NCBI GenBank assembly: GCA_045616225.1
Contig: JAZLGI010000074.1
Location: 1-15,037 of the forward strand
From: JAZLGI01 sp045616225
Lineage (GTDB): Bacteria; Spirochaetota; Spirochaetia; Sphaerochaetales; Sphaerochaetaceae
Direction: 5' to 3'
Length of the DNA: 15,037 nt
Positions 1 to 6,341 of the stretch are shown in pieces. A program made the translations under genes and the position numbers. The first letter of the stretch is position 1. Every line of letters begins with the position of its first letter. Below the pieces are notes generated by a model, which made no database searches, was not told the origin of the DNA, and worked only from the letters and a program-made list of their open reading frames with translations.

Positions 1-89
1 GGATGATGATGCATCACCAATTCATTATGGGTGAATATTTTGATGAAAGAGATTCTATTCTTAAAAAGATTAGGAAGCTAGTTGCTTAA
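1..89 (+). CDS. C-terminal end of an unidentified protein (partial)
   Basis: An open frame enters from the left edge and stops at TAA 87-89. It gives about 28 residues ending in a charged helix-like tail (FDERDSILKKIRKLVA). In-frame ATG codons occur at 3, 6 and 9, but none has a visible ribosome-binding site because the window begins here, so it is treated as the 3' end of a longer gene. No family can be assigned from this tail. No convincing strong terminator follows; a weak CCGAA...TTCGG pairing lies around 105-132. Confidence 0.4.
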   Translation, partial: MMMHHQFIMGEYFDERDSILKKIRKLVA

Positions 90-303
90 AGATTAATTCT
101 TTAGCCGAAGGTGAATTTACACACTTTTTCGGACTTGACTATGGTTCTTTTAAAAGTTAGGTCCAATTTGCGATTTTCTGTTTTTGGACTTAACTTTTTA
201 GGTCCAAATTGCGATTTTCTGATTTTGGACTTAACTTTTTGTTAGATGCGGAAAAACAAGCCAAAAAAAGGTTCTTTCACCCGCATTTGAAGCTTTTAAT
301 GCT
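90..303. other. non-coding, repeat-containing stretch
   Basis: No credible gene is seen. The stretch holds a 41-bp tandem repeat (separate entry), a degenerate further copy of that repeat's right part near 126-138 (CGGACTTGAC), and a short inverted pair ATGCGG 245-250 / CCGCAT 282-287. A reading frame running across 209-481 is only an artefact: it crosses these repeats and the end of the tRNA. Confidence 0.5.
159..240. repeat. two tandem copies of a 41-bp unit with internal dyad symmetry
   Basis: Units 159-199 and 200-240 differ at only two positions (unit positions 9 and 23, both T versus A). Each unit contains GGTCCAA near its left end and TTGGACTTAAC near its right end. With the flanking bases of the first copy, 154-166 (AAGTTAGGTCCAA) and 184-196 (TTGGACTTAACTT) form 13-bp arms with one mismatch, which is a G-U wobble if transcribed. 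A third, degraded right arm is visible at about 130-138. The high identity suggests recent slippage duplication or selection on a structure. Function is unknown. Confidence 0.8.
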
Positions 304-306
304 TTA

Positions 307-414
307 TACCGAAGACGGGACTTGCCTTTCAGCTACCGGAAGTCCGCTTCTAGGCCGGCTTTGCTTCGGACAACTCTCAGTTGTCCTCCCACCGCAAAGC
401 TTCAAGTCCCTACC
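307..414. repeat. structured element carrying a copy of the tRNA-Leu 3' end
   Basis: Positions 307-324 repeat exactly the 18 bases at 463-480, which are the complement of the tRNA-Leu acceptor 3' strand and T-arm end. The rest of the element can fold as a nested structure: outer stem GGGACTTG 317-324 with CAAGTCCC 403-410, one hairpin GAAG 339-342 / CTTC 347-350, and a second arm GCTTTGC 358-364 / GCAAAGC 394-400 capped by the perfect hairpin GGACAACT 368-375 / AGTTGTCC 379-386. It lies beyond the tRNA terminator, so it need not be co-transcribed with the tRNA. It could be a decayed attachment site, a tRNA-derived repeat or a small structured RNA; the sequence does not decide. Confidence 0.55.
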
Positions 415-423
415 AATATCACT

Positions 424-463
424 AAATGAAAAAAAGGAGCCGCAAGGACTCCTTTTTTCATTT
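424..463 (-). terminator. intrinsic terminator of tRNA-Leu (bidirectional in form)
   Basis: AAATGAAAAAA-AGGAG (424-439) pairs with CTCCTTTTTTCATTT (449-463), leaving a GC-rich tip and long A/T flanks on both sides. Read on the minus strand it begins at the tRNA 3' end and leaves a U-rich tail, so it should end tRNA transcription. The symmetric A and T runs mean it could also act for plus-strand transcription. Confidence 0.8.
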
Positions 464-545
464 ACCGAAGACGGGACTTGAACCCGAACGCCATTGCTGA
501 CAACAGATTTTGAGTCTATCGTGTCTACCATTCCACCACTTCGGC
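463..545 (-). tRNA. tRNA-Leu, anticodon CAA
   Basis: The minus-strand sequence begins GCCGAAGTGGTGGAATGG with a class II variable arm, T-loop GTTCAAGTC and 3' end CTTCGGTA. The acceptor stem is GCCGAAG with CTTCGGT, giving a terminal G-U pair, and the discriminator base is A. The anticodon loop is CTCAAAA, so the anticodon is CAA, reading UUG leucine codons. The 3' CCA is not encoded. Length is 83 nt, normal for tRNA-Leu. It has its own promoter upstream and a hairpin terminator starting at its 3' end. An 18-bp copy of its 3' end lies at 307-324. Confidence 0.95.
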
Positions 546-557
546 AAATTCTAGGAA

Positions 558-586
558 ATGTTATCAGAAAAGGACTTTGGTGTAAA
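558..586 (-). promoter_or_regulatory. sigma70-type promoter of tRNA-Leu
   Basis: On the minus strand, TTTACA (581-586) and TAACAT (558-563) are separated by exactly 17 bp. The predicted start, near 551, is about six bases before the mature tRNA 5' end at 545. Spacing and position fit a stable-RNA promoter between the hydrolase gene end and the tRNA. Confidence 0.65.
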
Positions 587-597
587 GCCAGGAGAGG

Positions 598-1212
598 TTA
601 TTGGCGGTAATAGTCTTTTTCGCAACCTATTGTAGTGGTTTTACCGTGTCCCGGATACACTAAAGTGTTTGGCGGGAGGGTGAAAAGCCTTTTAAGAGAG
701 GAAATTATGTCTTTTGTGGAGCCACCAAAATCTGTTCTTCCAAAAGCATGGAAAAACAGGGTGTCGCCGGAAAACAAAATGCTTTCCTTTGGGTTGTAGA
801 GACAGATAGAGCCGTCTGTATGCCCCGGTGTATGCAGTATTTCAAAGCCGCACAGAGAAGAACCCTCTTTGAGAAGTATATTTGCTTTTGGAACAACCAA
901 ATCATGAATTTGTGAAGAATTAAGACATGAAGATGCAATTGTACTAAGTGTTAGGGCATCTGTCTTTTCCAAAACGCTGTAACATAAAAGTGCAGACGGA
1001 TAAGCTTGCAGTATTTTGCCAAGAGCCATGATGTGGTCAAAATGGGCGTGCGTTAAAACAACATGGGTGACAGGAGCTGTGATGTTGCTGCAGATTAAAT
1101 CCCAGTTATCACCAGGGTCTATTATCATGCAGAACTTTTCTGCGTTACTGTCACCCTCTACTATGTAACAGTTGGTTTGATAAAGCCCAACTTCTACACA
1201 AGTAATTGTCAC
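598..1212 (-). CDS. MBL-fold metallo-hydrolase (glyoxalase II-like, YcbL type)
   Basis: This 204-residue protein is a single-domain metallo-beta-lactamase-fold hydrolase of the small glyoxalase II-like group. Visible metal ligands are THAHFDH at residues 54-60, H131 in HTPGH, D150 in FSGD and H189 in YPGHG. GRTDFGGS at 158-165 is typical of YcbL-type members. It lacks the C-terminal helical domain of true glyoxalase II, so the exact thioester substrate is open; cytoplasmic hydrolysis is expected. The start is GTG at 1212-1210, overlapping the TGA of the upstream RNA-binding protein gene (GTGA), which indicates translational coupling in a two-gene operon. The family call is firm; the substrate is not. 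Confidence 0.92.
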   Translation of the reverse strand: MTITCVEVGLYQTNCYIVEGDSNAEKFCMIIDPGDNWDLICSNITAPVTHVVLTHAHFDHIMALGKILQAYPSALLCYSVLEKTDALTLSTIASSCLNSSQIHDLVVPKANILLKEGSSLCGFEILHTPGHTDGSICLYNPKESILFSGDTLFFHAFGRTDFGGSTKDIISSLKRLFTLPPNTLVYPGHGKTTTIGCEKDYYRQ

Positions 1213-1685
1213 TTTTCTTCGCCTGTCTCTTTGCTGAAGTTCATCTTAACTTTTCTGCCTTTAAAAGTCTGACCAGTCACAGCTTCTATGACTCCGTCTG
1301 TCTTATCGTTTTTAATGTAAACAAAAGAATAATTCTGTTTAAAGGCAATGGAAATGATGTCTTCATTGTTCATTCCGGTTTTTTCACAGATAAATTCTGC
1401 CAGTTCTTTGGAATTACTTCTGCTGGCTTTTCCTACATTTATATAAAAAGCTGTGGCATTTTCAACAGAAGGTCTGGCAACCTGTTTTTTCTGAGGCTTA
1501 ACTTGTTTTGTTGTGAAATTTCCGGTTCTTGTGATGTAGAGGTAGGCCATGAAGTATCCGCGCATAGAAAAAGGCACGTTCTTTTTGATGATTTTTTTCA
1601 TCTCTTCCAGTTCTTCCGGATTCTTGTACATTCTTACTTCTTTCAAGAGTTCCTGAAGTTTTGCATCATGGTCAATGTTGCTCAT
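1209..1685 (-). CDS. DbpA-type RNA-binding domain protein
   Basis: A 158-residue protein. Residues about 78-151 match the RNA-binding domain found at the C-terminus of DEAD-box helicases DbpA/CsdA: AFYINVGKASR, a helix with NEDIISI, the central YSFVYI strand and FKGRKVKMNF at the end. No helicase motor is present. The first 60 residues are charged and helical with a conserved-looking PFSMRGYFMAYLYI stretch, followed by a basic linker (KPQKKQ). It is therefore a stand-alone RNA-binding protein, perhaps acting on ribosomal RNA or recruited to a separate helicase (inference). The ATG at 1685 follows a good AAAGGAAA site, and the gene overlaps the downstream MBL hydrolase by four bases. The upstream promoter is not clear; an A/T-rich TATATT box lies near 1695-1700. 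Confidence 0.88.
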   Translation of the reverse strand: MSNIDHDAKLQELLKEVRMYKNPEELEEMKKIIKKNVPFSMRGYFMAYLYITRTGNFTTKQVKPQKKQVARPSVENATAFYINVGKASRSNSKELAEFICEKTGMNNEDIISIAFKQNYSFVYIKNDKTDGVIEAVTGQTFKGRKVKMNFSKETGEEK

Positions 1686-1742
1686 AAATGTTTCCTTTTA
1701 AATTTACAATATACAGCAAATATATAGCACAAAAACGGCTTT

Positions 1743-1802
1743 CCGACAATTATGGCCGACAATTATTAAGGCAAAAAGCATAGATAAATAGCATAGATAA
1801 AT
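1743..1802. repeat. two neighbouring 13-bp tandem duplications
   Basis: CCGACAATTAT occurs at 1743-1753 and 1756-1766 (period 13). AGCATAGATAAAT occurs at 1777-1789 and 1790-1802 (period 13, exact). Both lie in the gap between the divergent RNA-binding and coiled-coil genes, just upstream of the likely -10 element of the latter. Confidence 0.7.
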
Positions 1803-1808
1803 GCAATG

Positions 1809-1817
1809 TGATATGCT
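1809..1817 (+). promoter_or_regulatory. extended -10 element, possible leaderless promoter
   Basis: TGATATGCT (TG at 1809-1810, hexamer TATGCT 1812-1817) is an extended -10 motif. Transcription would begin at about 1823-1825, which is the ATG at 1824. No Shine-Dalgarno sequence precedes that ATG (GCTAAAGCC), so a leaderless transcript is plausible. No clear -35 is seen; the 13-bp duplications occupy that area. Confidence 0.4.
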
Positions 1818-1823
1818 AAAGCC

Positions 1824-2900
1824 ATGAATTCTTTAACAAAAGAAATAGAGAAAAGCTCGGCAGAATTAAACCTTCTTTACGAAAGGTTGGGAGAAAGAGC
1901 AATTCCGTGGCACAAAGCCATTTCTTACAGTCCCAGTTATGAATCTTTCTCAAAGATAGAAGACCTCATAAAGCAGAAAGACGGCATATTAAAAGAAATA
2001 CAGGCAGTGACAAATGCCCTTTCTGAAGTAAACACTTCTGACTTGGAAATTAAAAAAACAAAACTTACATTAAACGACTTAAAGAAACAACTCAATTCAC
2101 TTATAAGCTCAATTGGGGCAGTTGCCGTAGAGACAGAAAGGGCAGGAAAACTACCTGAAGTGCTGCTTCCATGTATGAGAGACTACAAAGACTATATGGC
2201 TCAGGAACAAGAACTTACAATAAAGAAGATAGGTTCAAAGAGCATAGCAAAGACCCTTGCCCAAATGCAACTTAAGAAACATCAGAGTGAACTTGAGACA
2301 GTTTTTTCAAAAGTAGGGCATGCCGTGTTTTACAGTAACTATAGTCATACACTGCCATCTGAAAAAGCCAAGACACTCATAGCCATGGCAAAAGAAACAG
2401 AAAGACTAATAGAAACAAATTCTGACAACATAGATAAAAAAATGAATGCAGTTGACATGGCACAAAACTCACTGCAGCAAATGGGAGTTTACCACATTGA
2501 AAACAGACATTTAAGAAGCCTGGAATCTCAAGTAGATGCCATTGATGAAAAACTAAAGAGCCTGTTTATTGAATACGGAAGAATCCTGTCTGCCGGAATA
2601 GATACCTGGATGGACATGATGGCTCCGGAAGAACTTCAGAAATCCTGCAATATTATAAAAGACCAGCAAAGACGCATAAGAGAATTAAAACTAAACCTGG
2701 AACTCCTTGATACAGAACGCGAAATAGAAATACACCAGGCCCAGACAGAACAACTTGCAAGCCAACTAAGTCACATAAACTCCCAGCTCTCTATTTTGGA
2801 AAGACAAAAGACAGATATTCAGATTAAGCTTGAAGAAGAAAAGAAGACAATGGAAGCAATAAAGGAAAAACAGAACATTATTAACTCACGCTTCCAATGA
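1824..2900 (+). CDS. coiled-coil protein of unknown function
   Basis: A 358-residue soluble protein with no signal peptide or membrane segment. Heptad-like helical regions fill most of it: roughly residues 1-30, 45-100, 185-250 and a long uninterrupted one at about 270-355 rich in Q, E, K and L. No catalytic motif is recognised and no named family can be assigned. The shape suggests a structural or scaffold role, but that is only inference. The start ATG at 1824 lacks a ribosome-binding site and sits just after an extended -10 box. The gene converges on the pseudouridine synthase gene, and the two reading frames overlap by 15 bases at their ends (2886-2900), leaving no room for a terminator between them. 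Confidence 0.75.
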   Translation: MNSLTKEIEKSSAELNLLYERLGERAIPWHKAISYSPSYESFSKIEDLIKQKDGILKEIQAVTNALSEVNTSDLEIKKTKLTLNDLKKQLNSLISSIGAVAVETERAGKLPEVLLPCMRDYKDYMAQEQELTIKKIGSKSIAKTLAQMQLKKHQSELETVFSKVGHAVFYSNYSHTLPSEKAKTLIAMAKETERLIETNSDNIDKKMNAVDMAQNSLQQMGVYHIENRHLRSLESQVDAIDEKLKSLFIEYGRILSAGIDTWMDMMAPEELQKSCNIIKDQQRRIRELKLNLELLDTEREIEIHQAQTEQLASQLSHINSQLSILERQKTDIQIKLEEEKKTMEAIKEKQNIINSRFQ

Positions 2901-4022
2901 GTCCGATACCTCAAAAACAAGATGCTTTCCTGTTTTTGGATGGTCAAATTCCAAGTGTCTTGCGCATAGCTGTAACTTGTTAAAGCCATCTGAAATACCA
3001 TAAAGAGAATCGCCTGCAATGGGGTGTCCAAAATGAGAACAGGCAAGACGAAGCTGATGTGTTCTTCCAGTTTGCGGACATAAAAGAAGCTTGGTAAATA
3101 CAGACCCGTTAAGCCTAACAGTACCAAGACGTTGCCAGTAGGTCACGGCAGTTTTGCCCAATTGATTATCAACAATCTGCATTGGTCTGTTATCTATATC
3201 CAAACGCTGTTTTATCTCCCATGTTCCCTTGTATCCATCTAAAGTTAAAGGAAACTCTCCGTGAACAAGAGCCACATATTCCTTTTTTACAAGACGCTTT
3301 TCAAAAGCCATGGACAAAGTCCTGTGAGCCTCATCTGTAAGACCCAGAACCATTAAACCGCTTGTTGCCTGGTCTAACCTATGTACGCAAGGCTGAGCAA
3401 TGCAAGAAGAAAAAAGTGTTTTTACCCTATGGGCAACACTATCTTGCTTTTCCAACCCCTTTCCTTCTATAGAGAGTAAACCGCTTGGCTTGTTTACCAC
3501 AACAACAGAAGAGTCTAAGTACACAATATCAAGTCCAATAATTAAGGGCAGAAGCTTCTTGCATCTGGCTTCACACGGCTGTGTAAAAGCCTTGTGAGGA
3601 TACGAACCGTCTCCATAGAAAAAACACGCCATAGACAAGGGCTTTTTACCTTGAGAATAACAGTAGGATAAAAGCTTTGGCTCACAGCAATCTCCCGTAC
3701 CGGTGGGAGAGTTTTTCGGTAAAAGTGTAGTTTTACCGTCAAAGCAATAAAACCTGTACATAGAATGTAAAAATTCAGAAGAAGAACTGTTAAGGTACTT
3801 TTCTACATCTTCAAAACAAGGCGGAACATAGCCTTCATGAAAGTATGAACCAAAGAGCTGACCGCTGAATGCTTTATAAACAGTACCGTCTGTACATACC
3901 AAGGCACCAAAATGTTTTCCCTTGCCCTTTTGACAAAGAGAAAAAAAATCAGATGATGAATCAAATTCATTCATCATCTGATTGCATATTAATGAAGCTT
4001 GTTCTGTAGGTAAGATATTCAT
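2886..4022 (-). CDS. RluA-family pseudouridine synthase with N-terminal extension
   Basis: A 378-residue enzyme that converts uridine to pseudouridine in RNA. The catalytic half (about 160-375) carries NKPSGLLS near 177-184, the HRLD motif at 214-217 with catalytic Asp217, and GRTHQLR at 319-325 followed by HPIAGDSLYG. The first 155 residues are an extension that includes GTGDCCEPKLL at 108-118 and a C-x-x-x-C pair (C150, C154); this extended form is known in one RluA subgroup. No S4 domain is seen. The RNA target cannot be told from sequence. It lies 14 nt downstream of the symporter gene on the same strand, so it is probably read from that promoter. ATG 4022 has only a weak GGA as ribosome site. 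Confidence 0.93.
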   Translation of the reverse strand: MNILPTEQASLICNQMMNEFDSSSDFFSLCQKGKGKHFGALVCTDGTVYKAFSGQLFGSYFHEGYVPPCFEDVEKYLNSSSSEFLHSMYRFYCFDGKTTLLPKNSPTGTGDCCEPKLLSYCYSQGKKPLSMACFFYGDGSYPHKAFTQPCEARCKKLLPLIIGLDIVYLDSSVVVVNKPSGLLSIEGKGLEKQDSVAHRVKTLFSSCIAQPCVHRLDQATSGLMVLGLTDEAHRTLSMAFEKRLVKKEYVALVHGEFPLTLDGYKGTWEIKQRLDIDNRPMQIVDNQLGKTAVTYWQRLGTVRLNGSVFTKLLLCPQTGRTHQLRLACSHFGHPIAGDSLYGISDGFNKLQLCARHLEFDHPKTGKHLVFEVSDSLEA

Positions 4023-4036
4023 TTATCCATTAGTTA

Positions 4037-5413
4037 TTAGATTCCAAGAACCAAAATAATAAGAATAAGAACAGGCAGGATATATCTGAAGTAGAACTTA
4101 AGTCCCTTGCTGTTTCCAAGTTTAAGTCCATTACCTGTATTTGCTTCTGCAAGAAGATTATCATAGCCCCAACCAAGTTTTGAACAGCAGAAGACTGTAA
4201 AGATTAATGAACCAAGCGGGAGTAAAAGGTTGCTTACCAAGAAATCCCAGCTGTCAAGGAATGCAAGTCCTCTTCCTTTGATGACCATAACACCGGAAAG
4301 CCAGTTGCCTTCAAGTGCAACAGGAATGCTCAAAAGCAAAAGACCTACAAGGTTTACAAGAACAGATTTTTTTCTTGACCATCCCAAAAGATCCATGAAA
4401 GAAGCAATGATGTTTTCAAATACTGCAATGACTGTACTCATAGCTGCAAAAGTCATGAAGATAAAGAACAAAATGCCCCAGAATCTTCCGCCTGCCATGT
4501 TATTGAAAACGTTAGGAAGTGTAACAAAGATAAGTGAAGGACCTGCACCTACATCTACTCCGTATGAGAAACAGGCAGGGAAGATGATAAGTCCTGCAGA
4601 AATTGCAACAAAAGTATCCAATGCTGTGATTCTTATAGATTCACTGAGCAGTGTGTTGTCTTTTGACATATAAGTACCAAAGATTTCCATACTGCAGATA
4701 CCAATTGAGAGTGTAAAGAAGCTCTGGTTCATTGCTGATGCAATAATTGAGGTAAGGCCAACAGCCTTTGCCTGTTGAAAGTCCGGTACAAGGTAGAACT
4801 TAAGTCCTGCTGCTGCACCGGAAAGTGTGAATGAGTGAATTACAAGAACAAGAATAAGTCCAAAGAGACCAAGCATCATGAACTTTGTAATTTTTTCTAC
4901 TCCTTTCTGAACTCCTGCTGCACATGTTGCAATACCAAGACCAACTGCAATAACCATAAAGATTAAAGACTGAGCAGGGGAAGCAAGCATTCCGGAGAAT
5001 TCTGCAGAAACTGCATCTGCTGTCATTCCGCTTTTAAATACTCCTATGAGGAACTTCCATGCGTAGTTTATCATCCAACCTGCAACGCTTGTGTAGAACA
5101 TCATAAGAAGGTAGTTGCCGGCTACTGCAAAGTAACCGTATACGTGCCAACCGCTGTCTTTTGGTTCTAGCTCTCTGAATCCTTTGACTGTACTTTTTCT
5201 GGATGCTCTTCCTACTGCAAACTCAAATGACATTACAGGAATTCCCATGAGTACAAGGAATATGAGATAAAACAGAACAAAAACACCACCGCCGTTCTGT
5301 CCGGCAAGCCAAGGGAATTTCCATACATTTCCCATTCCAATTGCGCATCCTGCACTTACAAGCAGGAATCCCAGTCTAGATTTGAAACTTTCTCTTTCTG
5401 TCTGTTTTTCCAT
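4037..5413 (-). CDS. sodium:neurotransmitter symporter (NSS) family transporter
   Basis: A 458-residue integral membrane protein of the NSS (SNF, LeuT-fold) family, which uses sodium gradients to import amino acids or related small molecules. The hallmark TM1 sequence is at residues 12-46: SRLGFLLVSAGCAIGMGNVW, then FPWLAGQNGGGVF, which forms sodium and substrate sites in the family. About eleven membrane segments can be traced, typical of bacterial members. Substrate is not predictable, though Trp/Tyr or branched-chain amino acids are common. ATG 5413 is preceded by GGAGA at a suitable distance. The promoter and a perfect palindrome lie directly upstream. The RluA-family gene follows 14 nt downstream, so the two form an operon of unrelated functions. 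Confidence 0.95.
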   Translation of the reverse strand: MEKQTERESFKSRLGFLLVSAGCAIGMGNVWKFPWLAGQNGGGVFVLFYLIFLVLMGIPVMSFEFAVGRASRKSTVKGFRELEPKDSGWHVYGYFAVAGNYLLMMFYTSVAGWMINYAWKFLIGVFKSGMTADAVSAEFSGMLASPAQSLIFMVIAVGLGIATCAAGVQKGVEKITKFMMLGLFGLILVLVIHSFTLSGAAAGLKFYLVPDFQQAKAVGLTSIIASAMNQSFFTLSIGICSMEIFGTYMSKDNTLLSESIRITALDTFVAISAGLIIFPACFSYGVDVGAGPSLIFVTLPNVFNNMAGGRFWGILFFIFMTFAAMSTVIAVFENIIASFMDLLGWSRKKSVLVNLVGLLLLSIPVALEGNWLSGVMVIKGRGLAFLDSWDFLVSNLLLPLGSLIFTVFCCSKLGWGYDNLLAEANTGNGLKLGNSKGLKFYFRYILPVLILIILVLGI

Positions 5414-5438
5414 ACAACTGTCTCCAAAACACTTAAAA

Positions 5439-5461
5439 GTTTTCTGTATCTTACAGAAAAC
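5439..5461. promoter_or_regulatory. perfect palindrome over the -10 region, candidate operator
   Basis: GTTTTCTGTA (5439-5448) and TACAGAAAAC (5452-5461) are perfect 10-bp inverted repeats separated by three bases. The dyad covers the -10 hexamer of the transporter promoter. A dimeric repressor binding here would block transcription; alternatively it could form a hairpin at the transcript start. No cognate regulator gene is nearby. Confidence 0.6.
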
Positions 5462-5476
5462 GTGTTATCCTATCAA
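5448..5476 (-). promoter_or_regulatory. promoter of the transporter-RluA operon
   Basis: On the minus strand, TTGATA (5471-5476) and TAAGAT (5448-5453) are 17 bp apart. The predicted transcript would start near 5441 and carry a leader of about 28 nt including GGAGA before ATG 5413. Confidence 0.6.
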
Positions 5477-5490
5477 CACAAATTACCGCA

Positions 5491-5883
5491 ATGGTGAGGA
5501 AAAATTTGGACAAAAGTAAATACCTGAACGCAGATTCTTACAATTGTTCAAAGTTTACATCTTGCAAAAGTGAGACTTTTGTAATTCCTTTGGAAGATAT
5601 TTTTTGTCCTAAATGCAGTTCTCTTCTTGTAAGAAACGGTTATGACAGGCGAATTGTCATAACCTATGAAGAAGAAATTGTTTTGAGAAATCAGCGTATG
5701 CGTTGTAAACTTTGCAGAATTCTTTATCATCTTATTCCGTTTAGTCTTGTCTTGCCCGGCAAGCATTATTGTTCTGATTGCATTAACACTGTCATAAAAA
5801 CGGGCAAGATAGATCCTAACTGTGTTGCAGATGATTCTACTCAGTTTGGCTGGAGAAACAGTTCCAAAGAACCAATGTCTTGA
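5491..5883 (+). CDS. short zinc-ribbon protein, DUF6431/transposase N-terminus-like
   Basis: A 130-residue protein with CPKC (C39, C42) and CKLC (C72, C75) about 30 residues apart, spaced as in a zinc ribbon. A strand-rich segment lies between them, and LIPFSLVLPGKHY follows. This pattern resembles DUF6431, often found as the N-terminal region of transposase-like proteins (family memory, not searched). C94 and C97 form a third CxxC. No DDE or other catalytic domain follows, so it is either a stand-alone DNA-binding protein or a remnant. ATG 5491 (next codon GTG) lacks a Shine-Dalgarno sequence, so the start is uncertain. Its 3' end overlaps the convergent membrane-protein gene by 43 bases, unusual for two intact genes. 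Confidence 0.55.
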   Translation: MVRKNLDKSKYLNADSYNCSKFTSCKSETFVIPLEDIFCPKCSSLLVRNGYDRRIVITYEEEIVLRNQRMRCKLCRILYHLIPFSLVLPGKHYCSDCINTVIKTGKIDPNCVADDSTQFGWRNSSKEPMS

Positions 5884-6341
5884 TAGGTTATTCTCATCAT
5901 ATAATTGTTTGAATCAAAAAGTTGCTTGCTTTGATCGGAGTATCTTACCTTGAATTTTTGTCTCATGATTGTAAGCTCTCCGGTGTTTGGCCCTGTCATG
6001 GTGAAGTCTCCTTCTATCTTGGCATTTTTTGTTTCTATTTCTGCTGTTTTTGCGTCTTGGGAGAAGTAAACTGCTTTGCATTCTTTTAGGACAGAGGGCA
6101 GCAGGTTTTTATCTGCATTTGTTTCTGACAGTTGCCACCTGCTTCCCGGAATTATCATGTTCCATTTTGTTCTTTCTATAATATCTTGTTGCTCCTGACT
6201 GTAGGACATGTCAGGAGATTCAACAAAATGGAACCACAGCAGAACGCTGCAAATGCAAAGCGGAATCACAAACAGGCAAAGGATTGCAATAATTTTTATT
6301 TTTTTCTTTTCTTCTGCTGTGTTTTCTTTTTTCTTTGCCAT
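5841..6341 (-). CDS. membrane-anchored protein of unknown function
   Basis: A 166-residue protein. The N-terminus is lysine/glutamate-rich (MAKKKENTAEEKKK), followed by one hydrophobic segment at about residues 16-37 (IIAILCLFVIPLCICSVLLW) and an exported-looking domain that seems rich in beta strands. No lipobox is evident despite cysteines in the segment, so it is probably a bitopic membrane protein. Its ATG overlaps the TAA of the upstream lipoprotein gene by one base (TAATG), indicating coupling. The soluble part loosely parallels the lipoprotein's (a [KS]xW[KQ]L start, then a TGEL strand), so the two may be distant paralogues or partners; this is weak. No named family is recognised. Confidence 0.75.
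   Translation of the reverse strand: MAKKKENTAEEKKKIKIIAILCLFVIPLCICSVLLWFHFVESPDMSYSQEQQDIIERTKWNMIIPGSRWQLSETNADKNLLPSVLKECKAVYFSQDAKTAEIETKNAKIEGDFTMTGPNTGELTIMRQKFKVRYSDQSKQLFDSNNYMMRITYQDIGSLELFLQPN

Noticed and set aside
154..240. CRISPR array
   Set aside because: Only two directly adjacent copies, with no unique spacers and no cas genes.
209..481. 90-residue open frame on the plus strand
   Set aside because: It crosses the tandem repeat, the folded element, the terminator and the tRNA 3' end; no ribosome site and no protein-like conservation.
304..531. 75-residue minus-strand frame
   Set aside because: It is a translation of the tRNA-Leu gene and its terminator.
1206..1727. 173-residue plus-strand frame
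   Set aside because: It is antisense to the DbpA-domain gene, whose domain signature and overlap with the MBL gene fix the real strand.
4230..4673. 147-residue plus-strand frame
   Set aside because: It is antisense to the NSS transporter, which has unmistakable family motifs.
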